Shown here piece by piece: positions 49,054 through 59,716 of a DNA stretch of 64,000 nucleotides; the first letter of the stretch is position 1; each line of letters begins with the position of its first letter. The notes below the pieces were generated by a model that worked only from the letters and a program-made list of their open reading frames with translations, did no database searches and was not told where the DNA came from. Position numbers and translations under genes: made by a program. Source of the stretch: Trabulsiella odontotermitis (GTDB lineage Bacteria; Pseudomonadota; Gammaproteobacteria; Enterobacterales; Enterobacteriaceae); assembly GCF_001297775.1 (NCBI RefSeq), contig NZ_LIFX01000003.1, positions 1-64,000 on the forward strand. Reading direction: 5' to 3'.

Positions 49054-49788
49054 ATGAACAGATTGAAAGAAAAGACCGCCGTAGTCACTGGCGGTGCGAC
49101 AGGCATCGGCCTCGCTGCGGCAAAGCGTTTCATTGAGGAAGGCGCTTTCGTGTTTATCTTCGGTCGTCGACAGGATGCCCTCGACGCCGCTGTGGCCGTT
49201 CTCGGCCCCCATTCCCGCGCGGTGAAAGGGTCGGTTTCCAGTGAAGCCGACCTCGATCGTCTCTACGCAGCGGTGAAAGCGGAGCGCGGAACCCTCGATA
49301 TCGTATTTGCCAACGCAGGGGCGGGAAGCCCACTTCCGCTCGGGCAGATCACTGCTGAACATATTGACGAAACCTTTGATACCAATGTGAAAGGCACGAT
49401 CTTCACGGTCCAGAAGGCACTCCCGTTGATGCATGAGGGCGGGTCTATCATCCTGACCGGATCGAGCGCTGGCACCACGGGTGCGCCGGGGTTCACTGCT
49501 TATAGTGCAAGCAAGGCGGCAATACGGAATTTCGCACGTACCTGGGCGGAGGAGCTTAAAGGTACCGGTATCCGGGTAAATGTGCTGTCGCCTGGGCCAA
49601 CGGCGACTGAACTCGCGAGGGAGGCGCTGGGCGAGGAGGGGCAGAAGGCCTACGGCGCGATGACCCCGCTCCAGCGCATGGGCGACCCGTCTGAAATAGG
49701 GGCCGCCGCCGCCTTCCTCGCATCGTCAGACAGTAGCTACATGACTGCCAGCGAGATAGCCGTCGATGGCGGACTGGCGCAACTCTGA
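49054..49788 (+). CDS. Short-chain dehydrogenase/reductase
   Basis: This 244-residue classical SDR has the cofactor motif TGGATGIGLAAAKRF near residue 12, the NAGAG motif near 87, the catalytic Ser in LTGSSAGTTG near 133 and YSASK near 149 (Tyr and Lys). A C-terminal PGPTATEL and a final VDGGLAQL complete the fold. Arg-rich FGRRQ after beta-2 points to NADPH. The ATG at 49054 fits the operator spacing. It is the first gene of a two-gene operon with a NADP-binding oxidoreductase, under the divergent TetR gene. Such sets often answer to aldehydes or quinones; the substrate is not known. Confidence 0.9.
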   Translation: MNRLKEKTAVVTGGATGIGLAAAKRFIEEGAFVFIFGRRQDALDAAVAVLGPHSRAVKGSVSSEADLDRLYAAVKAERGTLDIVFANAGAGSPLPLGQITAEHIDETFDTNVKGTIFTVQKALPLMHEGGSIILTGSSAGTTGAPGFTAYSASKAAIRNFARTWAEELKGTGIRVNVLSPGPTATELAREALGEEGQKAYGAMTPLQRMGDPSEIGAAAAFLASSDSSYMTASEIAVDGGLAQL

Positions 49789-49813
49789 GAGTAAAAAAAC
49801 AAAGGAGAAACAG

Positions 49814-50413
49814 ATGAGCTACGCAATTATTGGTTTCGGCAAGATTGGCCACGCGCTTGCCAGGGCGTTCGCCCGCAAAGGCATCGACGTCGCCGTGGCA
49901 ACCACCCGCGATCCTGAAAGCTTTGCCGCCGAGGCGGCTGCAATTGGCCCGACGATCATTCCCAAAACCCTGGCGGAAGCCCTGAAGGCTGACACTATTT
50001 TCCTGGCGGTCCGTTTCGAATCGCACCCCGAGGTCGCAAAAGCACTGCCGAGCTGGAAGGGGAAAACCGTCATCGACGCAATGAACACGCTGGCCCCGCC
50101 AGAAGAACTGGGCGGCCTCCCGTCCTCTGCTTTCATCGCCACGGTGTTTACCGGCGCCAGGCTGGTGAAAGGCTTCAATCATCTGGTCGCTGCCGTCCTT
50201 GACCAGGATCCGGCCGTGCAGGGTGGCAGGAGAGTCGTATTCCTGGCGAGTGACGATGACAGCGCCCTGGCGGAAGTCGGTGTCCTTGCGGAAACACTCG
50301 GTTTCTCACCCGTTCCGCTGGGTGGCCTGTCCGAAGGGGGCTTGCTTGTGCATGCGCGCGGAAAAAAATGGGGGCATCTGATATTCCAGGACCTGGTCGC
50401 GTTCGATAAGTGA
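49814..50413 (+). CDS. NADP-binding oxidoreductase, F420-dependent reductase family fold
   Basis: This 199-residue protein has an N-terminal Rossmann motif (YAIIGFGKIGHALARAFARKG, residues 3-23) followed by VATTRDP, and a C-terminal part with FVATVF-like and VKGFNHLVAAVLDQDP strings. This is the pattern of the NADP-oxidoreductase/coenzyme-F420 family. Enterobacteria do not make F420, so it probably uses NADPH with another acceptor. It follows the SDR gene by 25 bases and shares its promoter. It converges on mhbR. Confidence 0.85.
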   Translation: MSYAIIGFGKIGHALARAFARKGIDVAVATTRDPESFAAEAAAIGPTIIPKTLAEALKADTIFLAVRFESHPEVAKALPSWKGKTVIDAMNTLAPPEELGGLPSSAFIATVFTGARLVKGFNHLVAAVLDQDPAVQGGRRVVFLASDDDSALAEVGVLAETLGFSPVPLGGLSEGGLLVHARGKKWGHLIFQDLVAFDK

Positions 50414-50462
50414 CAGGCAAAACAGACTGCCGGTCTTTCAGGCTGTATTCCTTTTCGCCGCG

Positions 50463-51371
50463 CTAAACCTGCGTCAGAAAATACAAAAAGCGGTTCAGCG
50501 CGGCGGAAGGGGTTTCATTATTGCGCCAGAAAACACCGACACTTCCTTTCTGCTCTATTTTCGGCAGGTTAAGGATCACCAGTTGCCCCTGGCTGGCATA
50601 GCGCTGTGCCAAACGTAAAGAAAGAATGGAGATCATATCGCTGCTTTGCAGCAGGTTGGTGCTGACGTTCATCGATGCCGATTCGATGGTGTTCTCTGGC
50701 AGCATGACGCCGTTATCTACCAGCGCGTTATCAATGCTGATGCGGATTGGCGTTCCTGTCGGCCAGACAATCCAGCGCCAGTCGGCGAGATCATTCCAGG
50801 TCAGCGTGGCATGCCCGGCTAACGGATGGTGAGGACGCGCGACAAAGCAGACAGGTTCGGTGTACAGCACCTGATAGTTCAGCGGCAGTTGCAGCGCCCG
50901 GCCACCGACACGGCCAACCACGACATCAACCGACCCGGCCAGCAGATCATGCAGCAGCGGGGTCATCACCTTTTCTTCGATATTCAGATGCAGCATCGGC
51001 ATCTCATTGAGCAGACTGAGGATCGCCTGAGAGACGCAGTCGGTCGCCACTGGCGAACAGCCGATTTTCAGGCTGCCGACCAGCCCACCCGCCTTAAAGC
51101 GTGCCATTTCATACTGCGAGCGCTCCATATCGTTGATTAACCGCTGAGCATGTTGCAGCAACAATTTCCCGCCTTCGGAGGGACGCAAGCCTTTGCTGTG
51201 CCGTTCGAAGAGTGTGATCCCAATCTCATCTTCAAGCTGTGACAGCCATTTTGACAGCGCCGGTTGGGTGATATTCATCATTCTGGCGACGTGGGTCAGA
51301 TTGCCCTGTTCGCCCAGTGCCACCAGCATTTGCAGGTGATGGAGTTTCAGTTTCTGCGTCCAGTTTGCCAT
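50463..51371 (-). CDS. mhbR: LysR-type regulator of 3-hydroxybenzoate catabolism MhbR
   Basis: This 302-residue LysR protein has its helix-turn-helix at LTHVARMMNITQPALSKWLSQLE (about residues 25-47). The effector domain follows, with GRVGGRALQLPLNYQVLYTEPV near 152. It diverges from mhbT over 126 bases, and the six-gene set matches the mhbRTDHIM cluster of Klebsiella pneumoniae, where MhbR activates the others with 3-hydroxybenzoate. Confidence 0.9.
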   Translation of the reverse strand: MANWTQKLKLHHLQMLVALGEQGNLTHVARMMNITQPALSKWLSQLEDEIGITLFERHSKGLRPSEGGKLLLQHAQRLINDMERSQYEMARFKAGGLVGSLKIGCSPVATDCVSQAILSLLNEMPMLHLNIEEKVMTPLLHDLLAGSVDVVVGRVGGRALQLPLNYQVLYTEPVCFVARPHHPLAGHATLTWNDLADWRWIVWPTGTPIRISIDNALVDNGVMLPENTIESASMNVSTNLLQSSDMISILSLRLAQRYASQGQLVILNLPKIEQKGSVGVFWRNNETPSAALNRFLYFLTQV

Positions 51372-51376
51372 TAGCT

Positions 51377-51392
51377 ATAACCTCCAGGTTAT
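51377..51392. promoter_or_regulatory. Palindrome next to the mhbR start, likely LysR site
   Basis: ATAACCT-CC-AGGTTAT is a perfect 7-base inverted repeat only five bases upstream of the mhbR start codon. It fits a recognition site through which MhbR would repress itself and activate mhbT. No second copy was seen in the 126-base gap. Confidence 0.5.
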
Positions 51393-51497
51393 GTCTCTGC
51401 ATGAAATGCCATTGTACATTTTATCGCCCAATCCACAAACTCGTAACATATCAAGAACAAAACGACCTCTTACCTTACCTGCACTGAGGCATTCACT

Positions 51498-52856
51498 ATG
51501 ACTCAACGACGTGAACTACAAGCTCTGATCGATGCCGCTCCTGTCGGCAAGGTTCAGTGGCACGTGATCATCTGCTGTTTTCTGGTGGTCATGCTGGATG
51601 GTTTTGATACCGCGGCCATTGGCTTCATCGCACCCGATATCCGCGCTCACTGGCAATTGACGGTGAACGATCTGGCGCCGCTGTTTGGCGCGGGCTTATT
51701 AGGCTTGACCGGCGGCGCGCTGCTTTGCGGGCCGCTCTCCGACCGCTTCGGCCGTAAACGGGTGATTGAACTTTGCGTCGCGCTGTTTGGCGCGCTGAGT
51801 CTGCTGTCCGCATTTTCGCCAGATTTACAGACACTGGTGATTCTGCGCTTTCTGACCGGACTTGGGCTCGGCGGCGCCATGCCGAACACCATCACCATGA
51901 CTTCAGAATACCTGCCGACCCGTCGCCGTGGCGCGCTGGTCACCCTGATGTTCTGCGGCTTTACCCTCGGCTCGGCGCTGGGAGGGATTGTCAGTGCGCA
52001 ACTGGTGTCGGTGATTGGCTGGCATGGGATCCTGGTGCTCGGCGGCGTATTACCGCTGATGCTGTTCTTTGCACTGCTGGTGGTGTTGCCGGAATCACCG
52101 CGCTGGCAGGTGCGCCGTCAGTTACCGCAGGCGATCATTGCCCGTACCGTCCACGCCATCACCGGCGAGCGCCACGACAATACCCATTTCTACCTTAATG
52201 AAACGGCGGCGATCGCCAAAGGCAGCATCCGTCAGCTTTTCGCCGGTCGCCAGTTGCCCGTTACGCTGATGTTATGGGTCGTCTTTTTCATGAGCCTGCT
52301 GATTATTTACCTGCTCTCAAGCTGGATGCCGACGCTGTTAAACCATCGCGGCATTGACCTGCAACAGGCTTCCTGGGTGACGGCCGCGTTTCAGGTCGGC
52401 GGGACGCTGGGCGCGCTGGCGCTGGGCCTGCTGATGGACAAACACAATCCGTTTTTCGTACTGGCGGTGAGCTATGCGCTGGGCGCGGTGTGCATCGTCA
52501 TGATTGGCCTGAGTGAAAACGGCTTATGGCTGATGGCGCTGGCGATTCTGGGTACCGGAGTGGGTATCAGCGGATCGCAGGTTGGCCTGAACGCCTTAAC
52601 CGCCGTGCTCTATCCCACGCAAAGCCGCGCAACCGGCGTCAGTTGGTCCAACGCTGTCGGTCGCTGCGGGGCGATTGTCGGCTCGCTGTCCGGCGGCGTG
52701 ATGATAGCGATGAATTTCTCTTTCAATACGTTGTTTTTCATTATCGCTGTTCCGGCGGTCATCAACGCGGTGTTGTTAGCCCTGCTGATGATAATTGTCC
52801 GCCCGTCAGCCTCTGTCCCTGATGCCTTGCCGCGTGCAGGCGTCGTGAACGAATAA
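51498..52856 (+). CDS. mhbT: 3-hydroxybenzoate transporter MhbT
   Basis: This 452-residue MFS transporter of the aromatic acid:H+ symporter family (PcaK/BenK type) has twelve transmembrane segments. The first helix has [17 protein letters not shown], whose DGFDxxxxG is the AAHS signature. The loop [16 protein letters not shown] and the ESPRW motif at mid-protein complete the match. It imports 3-hydroxybenzoate, and perhaps gentisate, for the following four enzymes; mhbD starts 11 bases after it. Confidence 0.93.
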   Translation: MTQRRELQALIDAAPVGKVQWHVIICCFLVVMLDGFDTAAIGFIAPDIRAHWQLTVNDLAPLFGAGLLGLTGGALLCGPLSDRFGRKRVIELCVALFGALSLLSAFSPDLQTLVILRFLTGLGLGGAMPNTITMTSEYLPTRRRGALVTLMFCGFTLGSALGGIVSAQLVSVIGWHGILVLGGVLPLMLFFALLVVLPESPRWQVRRQLPQAIIARTVHAITGERHDNTHFYLNETAAIAKGSIRQLFAGRQLPVTLMLWVVFFMSLLIIYLLSSWMPTLLNHRGIDLQQASWVTAAFQVGGTLGALALGLLMDKHNPFFVLAVSYALGAVCIVMIGLSENGLWLMALAILGTGVGISGSQVGLNALTAVLYPTQSRATGVSWSNAVGRCGAIVGSLSGGVMIAMNFSFNTLFFIIAVPAVINAVLLALLMIIVRPSASVPDALPRAGVVNE

Positions 52857-52867
52857 GGAGAATCCCT

Positions 52868-53905
52868 ATGTCTGAATATAATCAGGAAGTTAAAAACAAC
52901 CGTCAGCAGTATTACCAGCGCATTTCAGGGCAGAACCTCACGCCGCTGTGGGAATCGCTGCATCATCTGGTGCCGCAAACGCCGAATGCCAACTGCGCTC
53001 CGGCGTACTGGAACTATCAGGAAATTCGCCCGCTGCTGCTGGAAAGCGGCAACCTGATTGGCGCCAAAGAGGCCGTGCGTCGTGTGCTGGTGCTGGAAAA
53101 CCCCATGCTGCGCGGGCAATCCTCCATTACGTCAACGCTCTATGCGGGGTTGCAGTTGATCATGCCAGGCGAAGTCGCCCCCAGCCATCGTCATAACCAG
53201 TCGGCCTTGCGCTTTATCGTCGAAGGAAAAGGGGCGTTTACCGCCGTTGACGGCGAGCGTACGCAAATGCACGAGGGCGATTTTATCCTGACGCCGCAAT
53301 GGCAATGGCACGACCACGGTAACCCGGGCGATGAGCCGGTGGTCTGGCTGGACGGTCTGGATCTGCCGCTGGTGAATATTCTTGGCTGTGGCTTCGCAGA
53401 GGATTACCCGGAAGACCAGCAACCGGTGTCGCGCCAGGAGGGCGATTACCTGCCGCGTTACGCCGCCAACATGCTACCGCTGCGCTACCAGAAAGGGAAT
53501 TCGTCACCGATTTTCAACTACCGCTATGACCGCAGCCGCGAAGCGCTGCACGACCTGACACGCCTCGGCGAAGCTGACGCGTGGGACGGCTACAAGATGC
53601 GCTACGTCAACCCGGTTACCGGGGGTTACCCGATGCCATCGATGGGCACCTTCCTGCAACTGCTGCCAAAAGGCTTTACCTCGCGCAGGGCACGCACGAC
53701 TGACAGCACCATCTATCACGTTGTGGAAGGCCGCGGTGAAGTCACTATCGGCAACGAGACCTTCACCTTTTCAGCAAAAGACGTTTTCGTGGTGCCGACG
53801 TGGCACGGCGTGTCGTTCAACACCACGGATGACACCGTTTTATTCAGTTTTTCGGACAGACCGGTACAGGAAGCCCTCGGGTTGTTCCGTGAAGCACGCT
53901 ATTAA
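52868..53905 (+). CDS. mhbD: Gentisate 1,2-dioxygenase
   Basis: This 345-residue bicupin iron enzyme opens the ring of gentisate to give maleylpyruvate. The N-terminal cupin holds the iron ligands in [18 protein letters not shown] (about residues 102-119) and, later, WHDHGN near 147. The second cupin at about 265-335 has [13 protein letters not shown] and VPTWHG. The length is that of the Klebsiella and Salmonella enzymes. It lies between transporter and hydrolase genes. Confidence 0.95.
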   Translation: MSEYNQEVKNNRQQYYQRISGQNLTPLWESLHHLVPQTPNANCAPAYWNYQEIRPLLLESGNLIGAKEAVRRVLVLENPMLRGQSSITSTLYAGLQLIMPGEVAPSHRHNQSALRFIVEGKGAFTAVDGERTQMHEGDFILTPQWQWHDHGNPGDEPVVWLDGLDLPLVNILGCGFAEDYPEDQQPVSRQEGDYLPRYAANMLPLRYQKGNSSPIFNYRYDRSREALHDLTRLGEADAWDGYKMRYVNPVTGGYPMPSMGTFLQLLPKGFTSRRARTTDSTIYHVVEGRGEVTIGNETFTFSAKDVFVVPTWHGVSFNTTDDTVLFSFSDRPVQEALGLFREARY

Positions 53906-53919
53906 TTAGGGAGAGAGCA

Positions 53920-54621
53920 ATGACTAAGTATGTTTTTGAACCACAGGCGCCGGTCACTATCCCGGTGGTCGGCAGTGATGAACAGTACCCCGTCCGCCGT
54001 GTTTACTGCGTCGGGCGCAACTATGCCGCGCATGCCCGCGAAATGGGCTTTGATCCTGATCGCGAGCCGCCGTTCTTCTTCTGTAAACCTGCCGATGCGG
54101 TGGTGCCGGTCGCAGCAGGTGAAACGCTCGAACTGCCTTATCCGTCACAGACCGACAATTACCATTATGAAATTGAACTGGTGGTCGCCATCGGCAAAAA
54201 GGGGAGTGATATTCCCCTGGAAAAAGCTCACGAGTACGTATGGGGGTACGCCACCGGGCTGGATATGACCCGTCGCGACCGCCAGATGGAGATGCGCCAG
54301 ATGGGGCGTCCGTGGGAAATCGGTAAAGCGTTCGATCTCTCTGCCCCGATTGCGCCGCTGCATAAAGCCAGCGGAACGGCTGATATTAACAGCGCGCCGG
54401 TCTGGTTACAGGTGAACGGCGTTGATCATCAACGCAGCGACATCGGCCACCTGATCTGGTCGGTTAACGAAACCATCAGCTACCTGTCCGGCTTCTTTGA
54501 ACTGCAACCGGGGGATCTGATCTTCACCGGCACGCCGGAAGGCGTGGGCGCCGTGGTGAAAGGGGATGTGATCACCGGCAACGTGGACGGGTTAACCCCG
54601 ATCGCCGTGAAGATAGTCTGA
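53920..54621 (+). CDS. mhbH: Fumarylpyruvate hydrolase
   Basis: This 233-residue FAH-superfamily hydrolase splits fumarylpyruvate to fumarate and pyruvate. It has [16 protein letters not shown] near residue 28, the metal-binding [12 protein letters not shown] near 85 (Glu pair) and the end motif [11 protein letters not shown] near 205. It is spaced 14 bases from mhbD and eight from mhbI. Confidence 0.94.
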   Translation: MTKYVFEPQAPVTIPVVGSDEQYPVRRVYCVGRNYAAHAREMGFDPDREPPFFFCKPADAVVPVAAGETLELPYPSQTDNYHYEIELVVAIGKKGSDIPLEKAHEYVWGYATGLDMTRRDRQMEMRQMGRPWEIGKAFDLSAPIAPLHKASGTADINSAPVWLQVNGVDHQRSDIGHLIWSVNETISYLSGFFELQPGDLIFTGTPEGVGAVVKGDVITGNVDGLTPIAVKIV

Positions 54622-54629
54622 GGTGATCC

Positions 54630-55274
54630 ATGAAGCTGTACAGTTTTTTTAATAGCTCAGCGTCGTACCGCGTACGCATCGCGCTGGCGTTAAAGGGGAT
54701 CGACTACCAGACCGTGGGCGTCAACATCCGCATCGGGCAACAAAATGCGCCGTCCTACCGTCGCATGAACCCGATTGGCCTGGTGCCGACGCTGGTGAAC
54801 GATGACGGCGAAGCGCTCGGTCAGTCGCTGGCGATTATCGACTGGCTGGACCGGCATTTTCCGCCGTCGCGCCTGCTGCCGGACAGCGACCCGGCGCGCA
54901 GCAAAGTGCTGGAGATCGTGTACGCCATCGCTTGTGATATTCATCCAGTGAATAACATGCGCGTGCTGCGCTATCTGAGCGAAGAATTAAAAGTCAGTGA
55001 AGAAGAGAAAAAACGCTGGTACGCACACTGGATCCAGCAGGGGCTTAGCGCAGTCGAGCAGTTGTTGCAGGAGAGTCAGTCACAATCTTATTGCGTCGGG
55101 GATACCCCAACGCTTGCCGACTGTTGCCTGATCCCCCAGTGGGCAAACGCACTGCGCATGCAATGTGATCTGAGTGCCTATCCACGTTGTAAAGCGGTGT
55201 ACGACGCCTGCACGCAGCTTCCGGCGTTTATTGCCGCGGCACCCGAAAATCAACAAGACAAACTCTCAGCCTGA
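54630..55274 (+). CDS. mhbI: Maleylpyruvate isomerase (zeta-class GST fold)
   Basis: This 214-residue protein of the MaiA/zeta glutathione-transferase family isomerises maleylpyruvate to fumarylpyruvate. The N-terminal thioredoxin-like domain begins LYSFFNSSASYRVRIALALKG with the catalytic SSASYRVR motif. The C-terminal helical domain has CVGDTPTLADCCLIPQ near residue 158. Glutathione is the usual cofactor in this class. Confidence 0.94.
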   Translation: MKLYSFFNSSASYRVRIALALKGIDYQTVGVNIRIGQQNAPSYRRMNPIGLVPTLVNDDGEALGQSLAIIDWLDRHFPPSRLLPDSDPARSKVLEIVYAIACDIHPVNNMRVLRYLSEELKVSEEEKKRWYAHWIQQGLSAVEQLLQESQSQSYCVGDTPTLADCCLIPQWANALRMQCDLSAYPRCKAVYDACTQLPAFIAAAPENQQDKLSA

Positions 55275-55288
55275 GAAGGAGAACGACA

Positions 55289-56482
55289 ATGGCTAAAGTG
55301 ACGAACGCAATTATCGTCGGCGGCGGAATCGGCGGGGCCGCGACCGCGCTTTCACTGGCGCGTCAGGGAATCAAAGTGATGTTGCTGGAAAAAGCCCATG
55401 AGATCGGTGAGATTGGCGCGGGCATCCAGCTTGGTCCTAATGCTTTTTCCGCCCTGGACAGCCTCGGCGTCGGGGAAGTAGCGCGCCAGCGGGCGGTATT
55501 TACCGATCATATCACCATGATGGATGCGGTGAATGCTGAAGAAGTGGTACGCATCGAAACCGGGCAGGCGTTTCGCGATCATTTCGGTGGGCCGTACGCG
55601 GTTATTCACCGGGTGGATATTCACGCCTCGGTCTGGGAAACGGTGCTGACGCATCCCAATGTTGAATACCGGACGTCCACCAACGTCGTTGATATTCGCC
55701 AGACCGCGGACGATGTGACGGTATTTGACGATATGGGCAACAGTTGGACAGCGGATATTCTTGTTGGCTGCGACGGTGTGAAATCCGTGGTGCGCCAGAG
55801 TCTGCTCGGTGATTCCCCGCGTGTCACCGGGCATGTGGTCTACCGCGCTGTCATTGACGCTGAGAATATGCCGGAAGATCTGCGCATCAACGCGCCGGTG
55901 TTATGGGCCGGGCCGCACTGCCACCTTGTGCACTATCCGCTGCGCGGCGGTAAGCAGTACAACCTGGTGGTGACCTTCCACAGTCGCCAGCAGGAAGAGT
56001 GGGGCGTTAAGGACGGCAGTAAAGAAGAGGTGCTCTCGTATTTTGAGGGGATCCATCCGCGCCCGCGCCAGATGCTGGACAAACCGACCTCATGGCGTCG
56101 CTGGTCAACCGCGGACCGTGAGCCGGTCGGCAAGTGGGGCACTGATCGCATCACGCTGGTGGGCGATGCGGCGCACCCGGTAGCGCAGTATATGGCGCAG
56201 GGCGCCTGCATGGCGCTGGAAGATGCGGTGACACTCGGCAAAGCGCTGGAGAAGTGCGACGGTGATGCGGCAAAAGCATTTGCGCTGTATGAATCCGTAC
56301 GTATTCCGCGCACCGCGCGTATTGTCTGGTCGACCCGTGAAATGGGGCGCGTTTACCACGCGGCAGGCGTTGAGCGTCAGGTAAGAAACCTGCTGTGGAA
56401 AGGCAAATCGCAGGCGGAGTTTTATCGCAGCATGGAATGGCTGTACGGCTGGAAAGAAGATAACTGCCTACTGCCTCGCTGA
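55289..56482 (+). CDS. mhbM: 3-hydroxybenzoate 6-monooxygenase
   Basis: This 397-residue single-component FAD monooxygenase adds oxygen to 3-hydroxybenzoate with NADH, giving gentisate. It has IIVGGGIGGAATALSLARQG near residue 8, the DG motif LVGCDGVKSVVRQ near 157 and LVGDAAHPVAQYMAQGACMALED near 290. It is the last gene of the mhb operon; a REP element follows 15 bases after. Confidence 0.94.
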   Translation: MAKVTNAIIVGGGIGGAATALSLARQGIKVMLLEKAHEIGEIGAGIQLGPNAFSALDSLGVGEVARQRAVFTDHITMMDAVNAEEVVRIETGQAFRDHFGGPYAVIHRVDIHASVWETVLTHPNVEYRTSTNVVDIRQTADDVTVFDDMGNSWTADILVGCDGVKSVVRQSLLGDSPRVTGHVVYRAVIDAENMPEDLRINAPVLWAGPHCHLVHYPLRGGKQYNLVVTFHSRQQEEWGVKDGSKEEVLSYFEGIHPRPRQMLDKPTSWRRWSTADREPVGKWGTDRITLVGDAAHPVAQYMAQGACMALEDAVTLGKALEKCDGDAAKAFALYESVRIPRTARIVWSTREMGRVYHAAGVERQVRNLLWKGKSQAEFYRSMEWLYGWKEDNCLLPR

Positions 56483-56496
56483 GGGAGCAAACATGA

Positions 56497-56527
56497 ATGC
56501 CGGACAGGCGTTAGCGCCATCCGGCAT
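56497..56527. repeat. REP element at the end of the mhb operon
   Basis: ATGCCGGACAGGCG followed by GCGCCATCCGGCAT is an enterobacterial REP palindrome between the convergent mhbM and malic enzyme genes. It probably marks the 3' ends of both transcripts. Confidence 0.8.
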
Positions 56528-56545
56528 CGTGTGCGCCAGCGGGAT

Positions 56546-58240
56546 CTATATTGCCCGTCGTTTATACGGCCGATACTCCGGTAACCAGAAATGCGCGGTA
56601 ATACGCTGGTGCAGGGCATCATCATTCATCTCATCTGCCACGCCAGACTGCTGCGCAGCTTTGCCTACCGCAAAAGCGATATGGCGGGTGACGTCACAGA
56701 TCGTACTGATTTCCGGCAGTAGCCCGCCCGTGCCATGACACACCAGTGGCGAAACCTCTGCAAGCGCACGGCTCGCCGCCATCAGCATCGCTTCGGTTAC
56801 CCTTTTCGCGCCACTGGCCAGCGCGCCAAGCCCTATCGCCGGGAAGATGTATACGTTATTGCATTGCGATATCGGGATAGTCCGCCCGGCATAATCAACA
56901 GGTTCACAAGGACTACCCGTGGCAACGATCGCCTGTCCTCCGGTCCAGCGAAGAATATCTTCCGGGTGAGCCTCCATTCTGGACGTTGGGTTAGACAGCG
57001 GCAGAATGATCGGGCGTTCGCAGTGGCGGTACATCGTGCGTATCACCTCTTCGGTAAACAACCCTGCCTGCCCCGAAACGCCCAACATGATGGTGGGTTT
57101 TGCATGGTGAATCACCTCCAGTAATGACGGTGCTGCGCCAGTGTATTTCCAGTCAGCCAGCCATTCGGGAGGTTGCGCCAGCGGAATCTGAAAATCAGCC
57201 AGTGACGGCGCTGTCGTCATCACCAGCCCATCACGATCCACCATAAAAATGGTTTTACTGGCTTCATCAACGTGCATTCCTTCAGCCACCCGGCAGGCGA
57301 TGATATGCCGGGCGATGCCACAGCCCGCCGCGCCAGCGCCGACAATCACGATCGGCTGCTGACTGAAATCGCGCTGACTACCGCGACACGCCGCTAGAAT
57401 CGTCGCCAGAGCAACGGAGGCGGTTCCCTGAATATCATCATTAAAGCAGCACAGTGCATCCCGATAACGATGCAGCAAAGGAACCGCGGTGTGCTGGGCA
57501 AAATCCTCAAACTGCAATAACACATTCGGCCAGCGACGCTTAACGGCAGCGATGAACATGTCGATAAAGGCGAAATATTCCTCACCCGTAATACGCGGAT
57601 GTCGCCAGCCGATGTAACGGGGATCGTCCAGTAACTGCGGATTGTTGGTGCCGACATCCAGCATGATGGGGAGCGTCTGCGCCGGATTCACGCCGCCGCA
57701 GACGGTGTAGAGCGACAGTTTACCAATGGGAATACCCATCCCGCCGACCCCCAGATCACCCAGACCGAGAATTCGCTCTCCGTCCGTGACCACGATAACG
57801 CTGACATCGTGTCGCGGGATGTCATGCAGAATATCGTCAATACGGTCACGATCAGGCCATGAGATAAACACGCCTCTGGCCCGACGGTAGATCCCGGAAA
57901 ATTTTTCGCAGGCTGCGCCCACCACCGGGGTATAAACTATCGGCAACATCTCCGGAAGATGTTTTTTCAGGAGATGGTAAAACAGTGTCTCGTTCGTATC
58001 CTGAATATTTCTCAGGTAAATATGCCGGGCGTTATCTGAGTCGGCATCCTGGTACTGTTGATAAGCACGTTCGGCTTGCTCATCGATATTTTCAATGGCG
58101 CTGGGCAGTAATCCATTGAGATTAAAATCGTTCCTCTCCTGGCGGGTAAAACTGCTTCCCTTATTCAGGAGAGGTGATTCCAGTAACAACTTGCCCGTAA
58201 ACGGGACGTACAGCACATCGTCTCTCACGTTGCTATCCAT
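56546..58240 (-). CDS. NAD-linked malic enzyme paralogue (MaeA-like)
   Basis: This 564-residue malic enzyme decarboxylates malate to pyruvate. The length and sequence are close to E. coli MaeA. It has [24 protein letters not shown] near residue 100, the catalytic and metal residues in [18 protein letters not shown] and [15 protein letters not shown] (about 245-280), and the Rossmann motif [15 protein letters not shown] near 300. The housekeeping maeA lies elsewhere in related genomes, so this is probably a second copy for this cluster. It starts 16 bases after the DcuC-type gene on the same strand and is cotranscribed with it. The pair suggests that an imported C4-dicarboxylate is turned to pyruvate. 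Confidence 0.92.
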   Translation of the reverse strand: MDSNVRDDVLYVPFTGKLLLESPLLNKGSSFTRQERNDFNLNGLLPSAIENIDEQAERAYQQYQDADSDNARHIYLRNIQDTNETLFYHLLKKHLPEMLPIVYTPVVGAACEKFSGIYRRARGVFISWPDRDRIDDILHDIPRHDVSVIVVTDGERILGLGDLGVGGMGIPIGKLSLYTVCGGVNPAQTLPIMLDVGTNNPQLLDDPRYIGWRHPRITGEEYFAFIDMFIAAVKRRWPNVLLQFEDFAQHTAVPLLHRYRDALCCFNDDIQGTASVALATILAACRGSQRDFSQQPIVIVGAGAAGCGIARHIIACRVAEGMHVDEASKTIFMVDRDGLVMTTAPSLADFQIPLAQPPEWLADWKYTGAAPSLLEVIHHAKPTIMLGVSGQAGLFTEEVIRTMYRHCERPIILPLSNPTSRMEAHPEDILRWTGGQAIVATGSPCEPVDYAGRTIPISQCNNVYIFPAIGLGALASGAKRVTEAMLMAASRALAEVSPLVCHGTGGLLPEISTICDVTRHIAFAVGKAAQQSGVADEMNDDALHQRITAHFWLPEYRPYKRRAI

Positions 58241-58256
58241 TGTTATCAGCGGAAAT

Positions 58257-59624
58257 TTAAATCAGGACGTAGTTGGCAATTAACATGGCGACAATACCTG
58301 CCAGCGCCGGAAGCAAGGTTCTTCTGACGATCATAAACGGTGAACATTCCCCCGCTTTACTGACGGCGATGATGATGCCGGCAACCGGTGAAATGGCGCG
58401 ACCCATTCCCGCCATCAATTGCATTGGCAGGATCATATTGACTGCGCTTTCACCAAATTTTGCCGCAATCGACGGCGCCAGCCCGGAAAAGGAGAAGAAT
58501 GCCGCCACGCCGGAGCCGGTCAGAACCGCGGTAATACCCACCAGCGCGGTCATCACCAGAGTCATGCTGGTAAAGCCTAAGCCTGCGTTTTGTACCGATT
58601 GCAGGAGATAATCCACAGCACCGATTTTTTGCAGCCCCTGGGCGTAGATGTCCGCACAGACCAACAGAGACACGATGCTGGTAAACATGCTACCCATGCC
58701 TTTGAAGAATGCCTGTAACCCTTTGCAGCAGGTGCGGAAATCACGTGTAGTAACCAGCTCAAAGAAGAAGGCGACGATGGCGCCTAAAATCATCGCTGTG
58801 ACCACATCAATTTTGACTGATGTGATCAGCAGCGGGCTGAACACCAGCACAAGTATTACAGGTAAAACAGGGAGAAGCGCATATAACACCGGAGCCTTAC
58901 GTCCTTCTTCTTCCTCCACGGCAACTTCATACTCGCCAGGCACAAAGCCGTCTTTTTTATCGAAATATTTCGCCGTGAAGAAAATCACCACTGCCACGGC
59001 CAGCATGACGACTGCCGCTACGGGCATTTGATAATGGGCAAAGTAAATCGCGCTTTCCATTCCGGCATGCTTCGCGGCCAGGTTAGCCGTGCCGACGGCC
59101 GGGCCAAGATCCATAAACGCGCACAGACCGATCATGGCAGCCGCAGAGGCTTTGCTCACACCCAGACGCACCAGTACGGGGAAGAAGGTAACCAGCAATA
59201 ACATGGCTAACCCGGCAGCGCTGGAGATCGCCACATGCAATAATTGCGCACAGATATAACCCAGCGCGAGGATAAGATAAGGCGCTTTGATCACTTTTAA
59301 CGGACGAATGCACATATTCACCATCGCATTCGACGCTTTAATGTGATCCATATAACTGGCGAACCCCCCGGCGGCCATGATGATCAAACCAATGCCCGCA
59401 ATTTGGGTGGTCAGCGATTCTTTGGCAAAGCTGAAGATATCCAGCCAGGTGGATCCTGTTGATTTTGCTTTGTCGTACAGAATACTATTTTCAGGAAAAA
59501 ACAGAACCGTCACGGTGAGTAATGCTAACCCCGCGAGTAATAAAACCGTTTGCGGCTGATAATTTTTAACAATGAGCCAGGCGGCAATTACTGTTATCAC
59601 TATTGCTATAATAAACGCTGTCAT
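58257..59624 (-). CDS. C4-dicarboxylate transporter of the DcuC family
   Basis: This 455-residue membrane protein of the DcuC/DcuD family has about twelve to fourteen transmembrane segments. It shows [20 protein letters not shown] near residue 188 and [21 protein letters not shown] near 408. DcuC-family proteins exchange or export succinate, fumarate and malate in anaerobic cells. I start at the ATG at 59624 with AGGG upstream; an earlier start at 59687 adds a tail not typical for the family. It is first in a two-gene operon with the malic enzyme and diverges from the RpiR-type gene over a region with the 17-base palindrome. Confidence 0.88.
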   Translation of the reverse strand: MTAFIIAIVITVIAAWLIVKNYQPQTVLLLAGLALLTVTVLFFPENSILYDKAKSTGSTWLDIFSFAKESLTTQIAGIGLIIMAAGGFASYMDHIKASNAMVNMCIRPLKVIKAPYLILALGYICAQLLHVAISSAAGLAMLLLVTFFPVLVRLGVSKASAAAMIGLCAFMDLGPAVGTANLAAKHAGMESAIYFAHYQMPVAAVVMLAVAVVIFFTAKYFDKKDGFVPGEYEVAVEEEEGRKAPVLYALLPVLPVILVLVFSPLLITSVKIDVVTAMILGAIVAFFFELVTTRDFRTCCKGLQAFFKGMGSMFTSIVSLLVCADIYAQGLQKIGAVDYLLQSVQNAGLGFTSMTLVMTALVGITAVLTGSGVAAFFSFSGLAPSIAAKFGESAVNMILPMQLMAGMGRAISPVAGIIIAVSKAGECSPFMIVRRTLLPALAGIVAMLIANYVLI

Positions 59625-59716
59625 AATAGAAATCCCTAATGAATGCGCGATAATCACTGAGTTAAGCGTTTTAACGTGGAGATTCAATTCTAATCACTGG
59701 TACTGAGGCAAAATAC

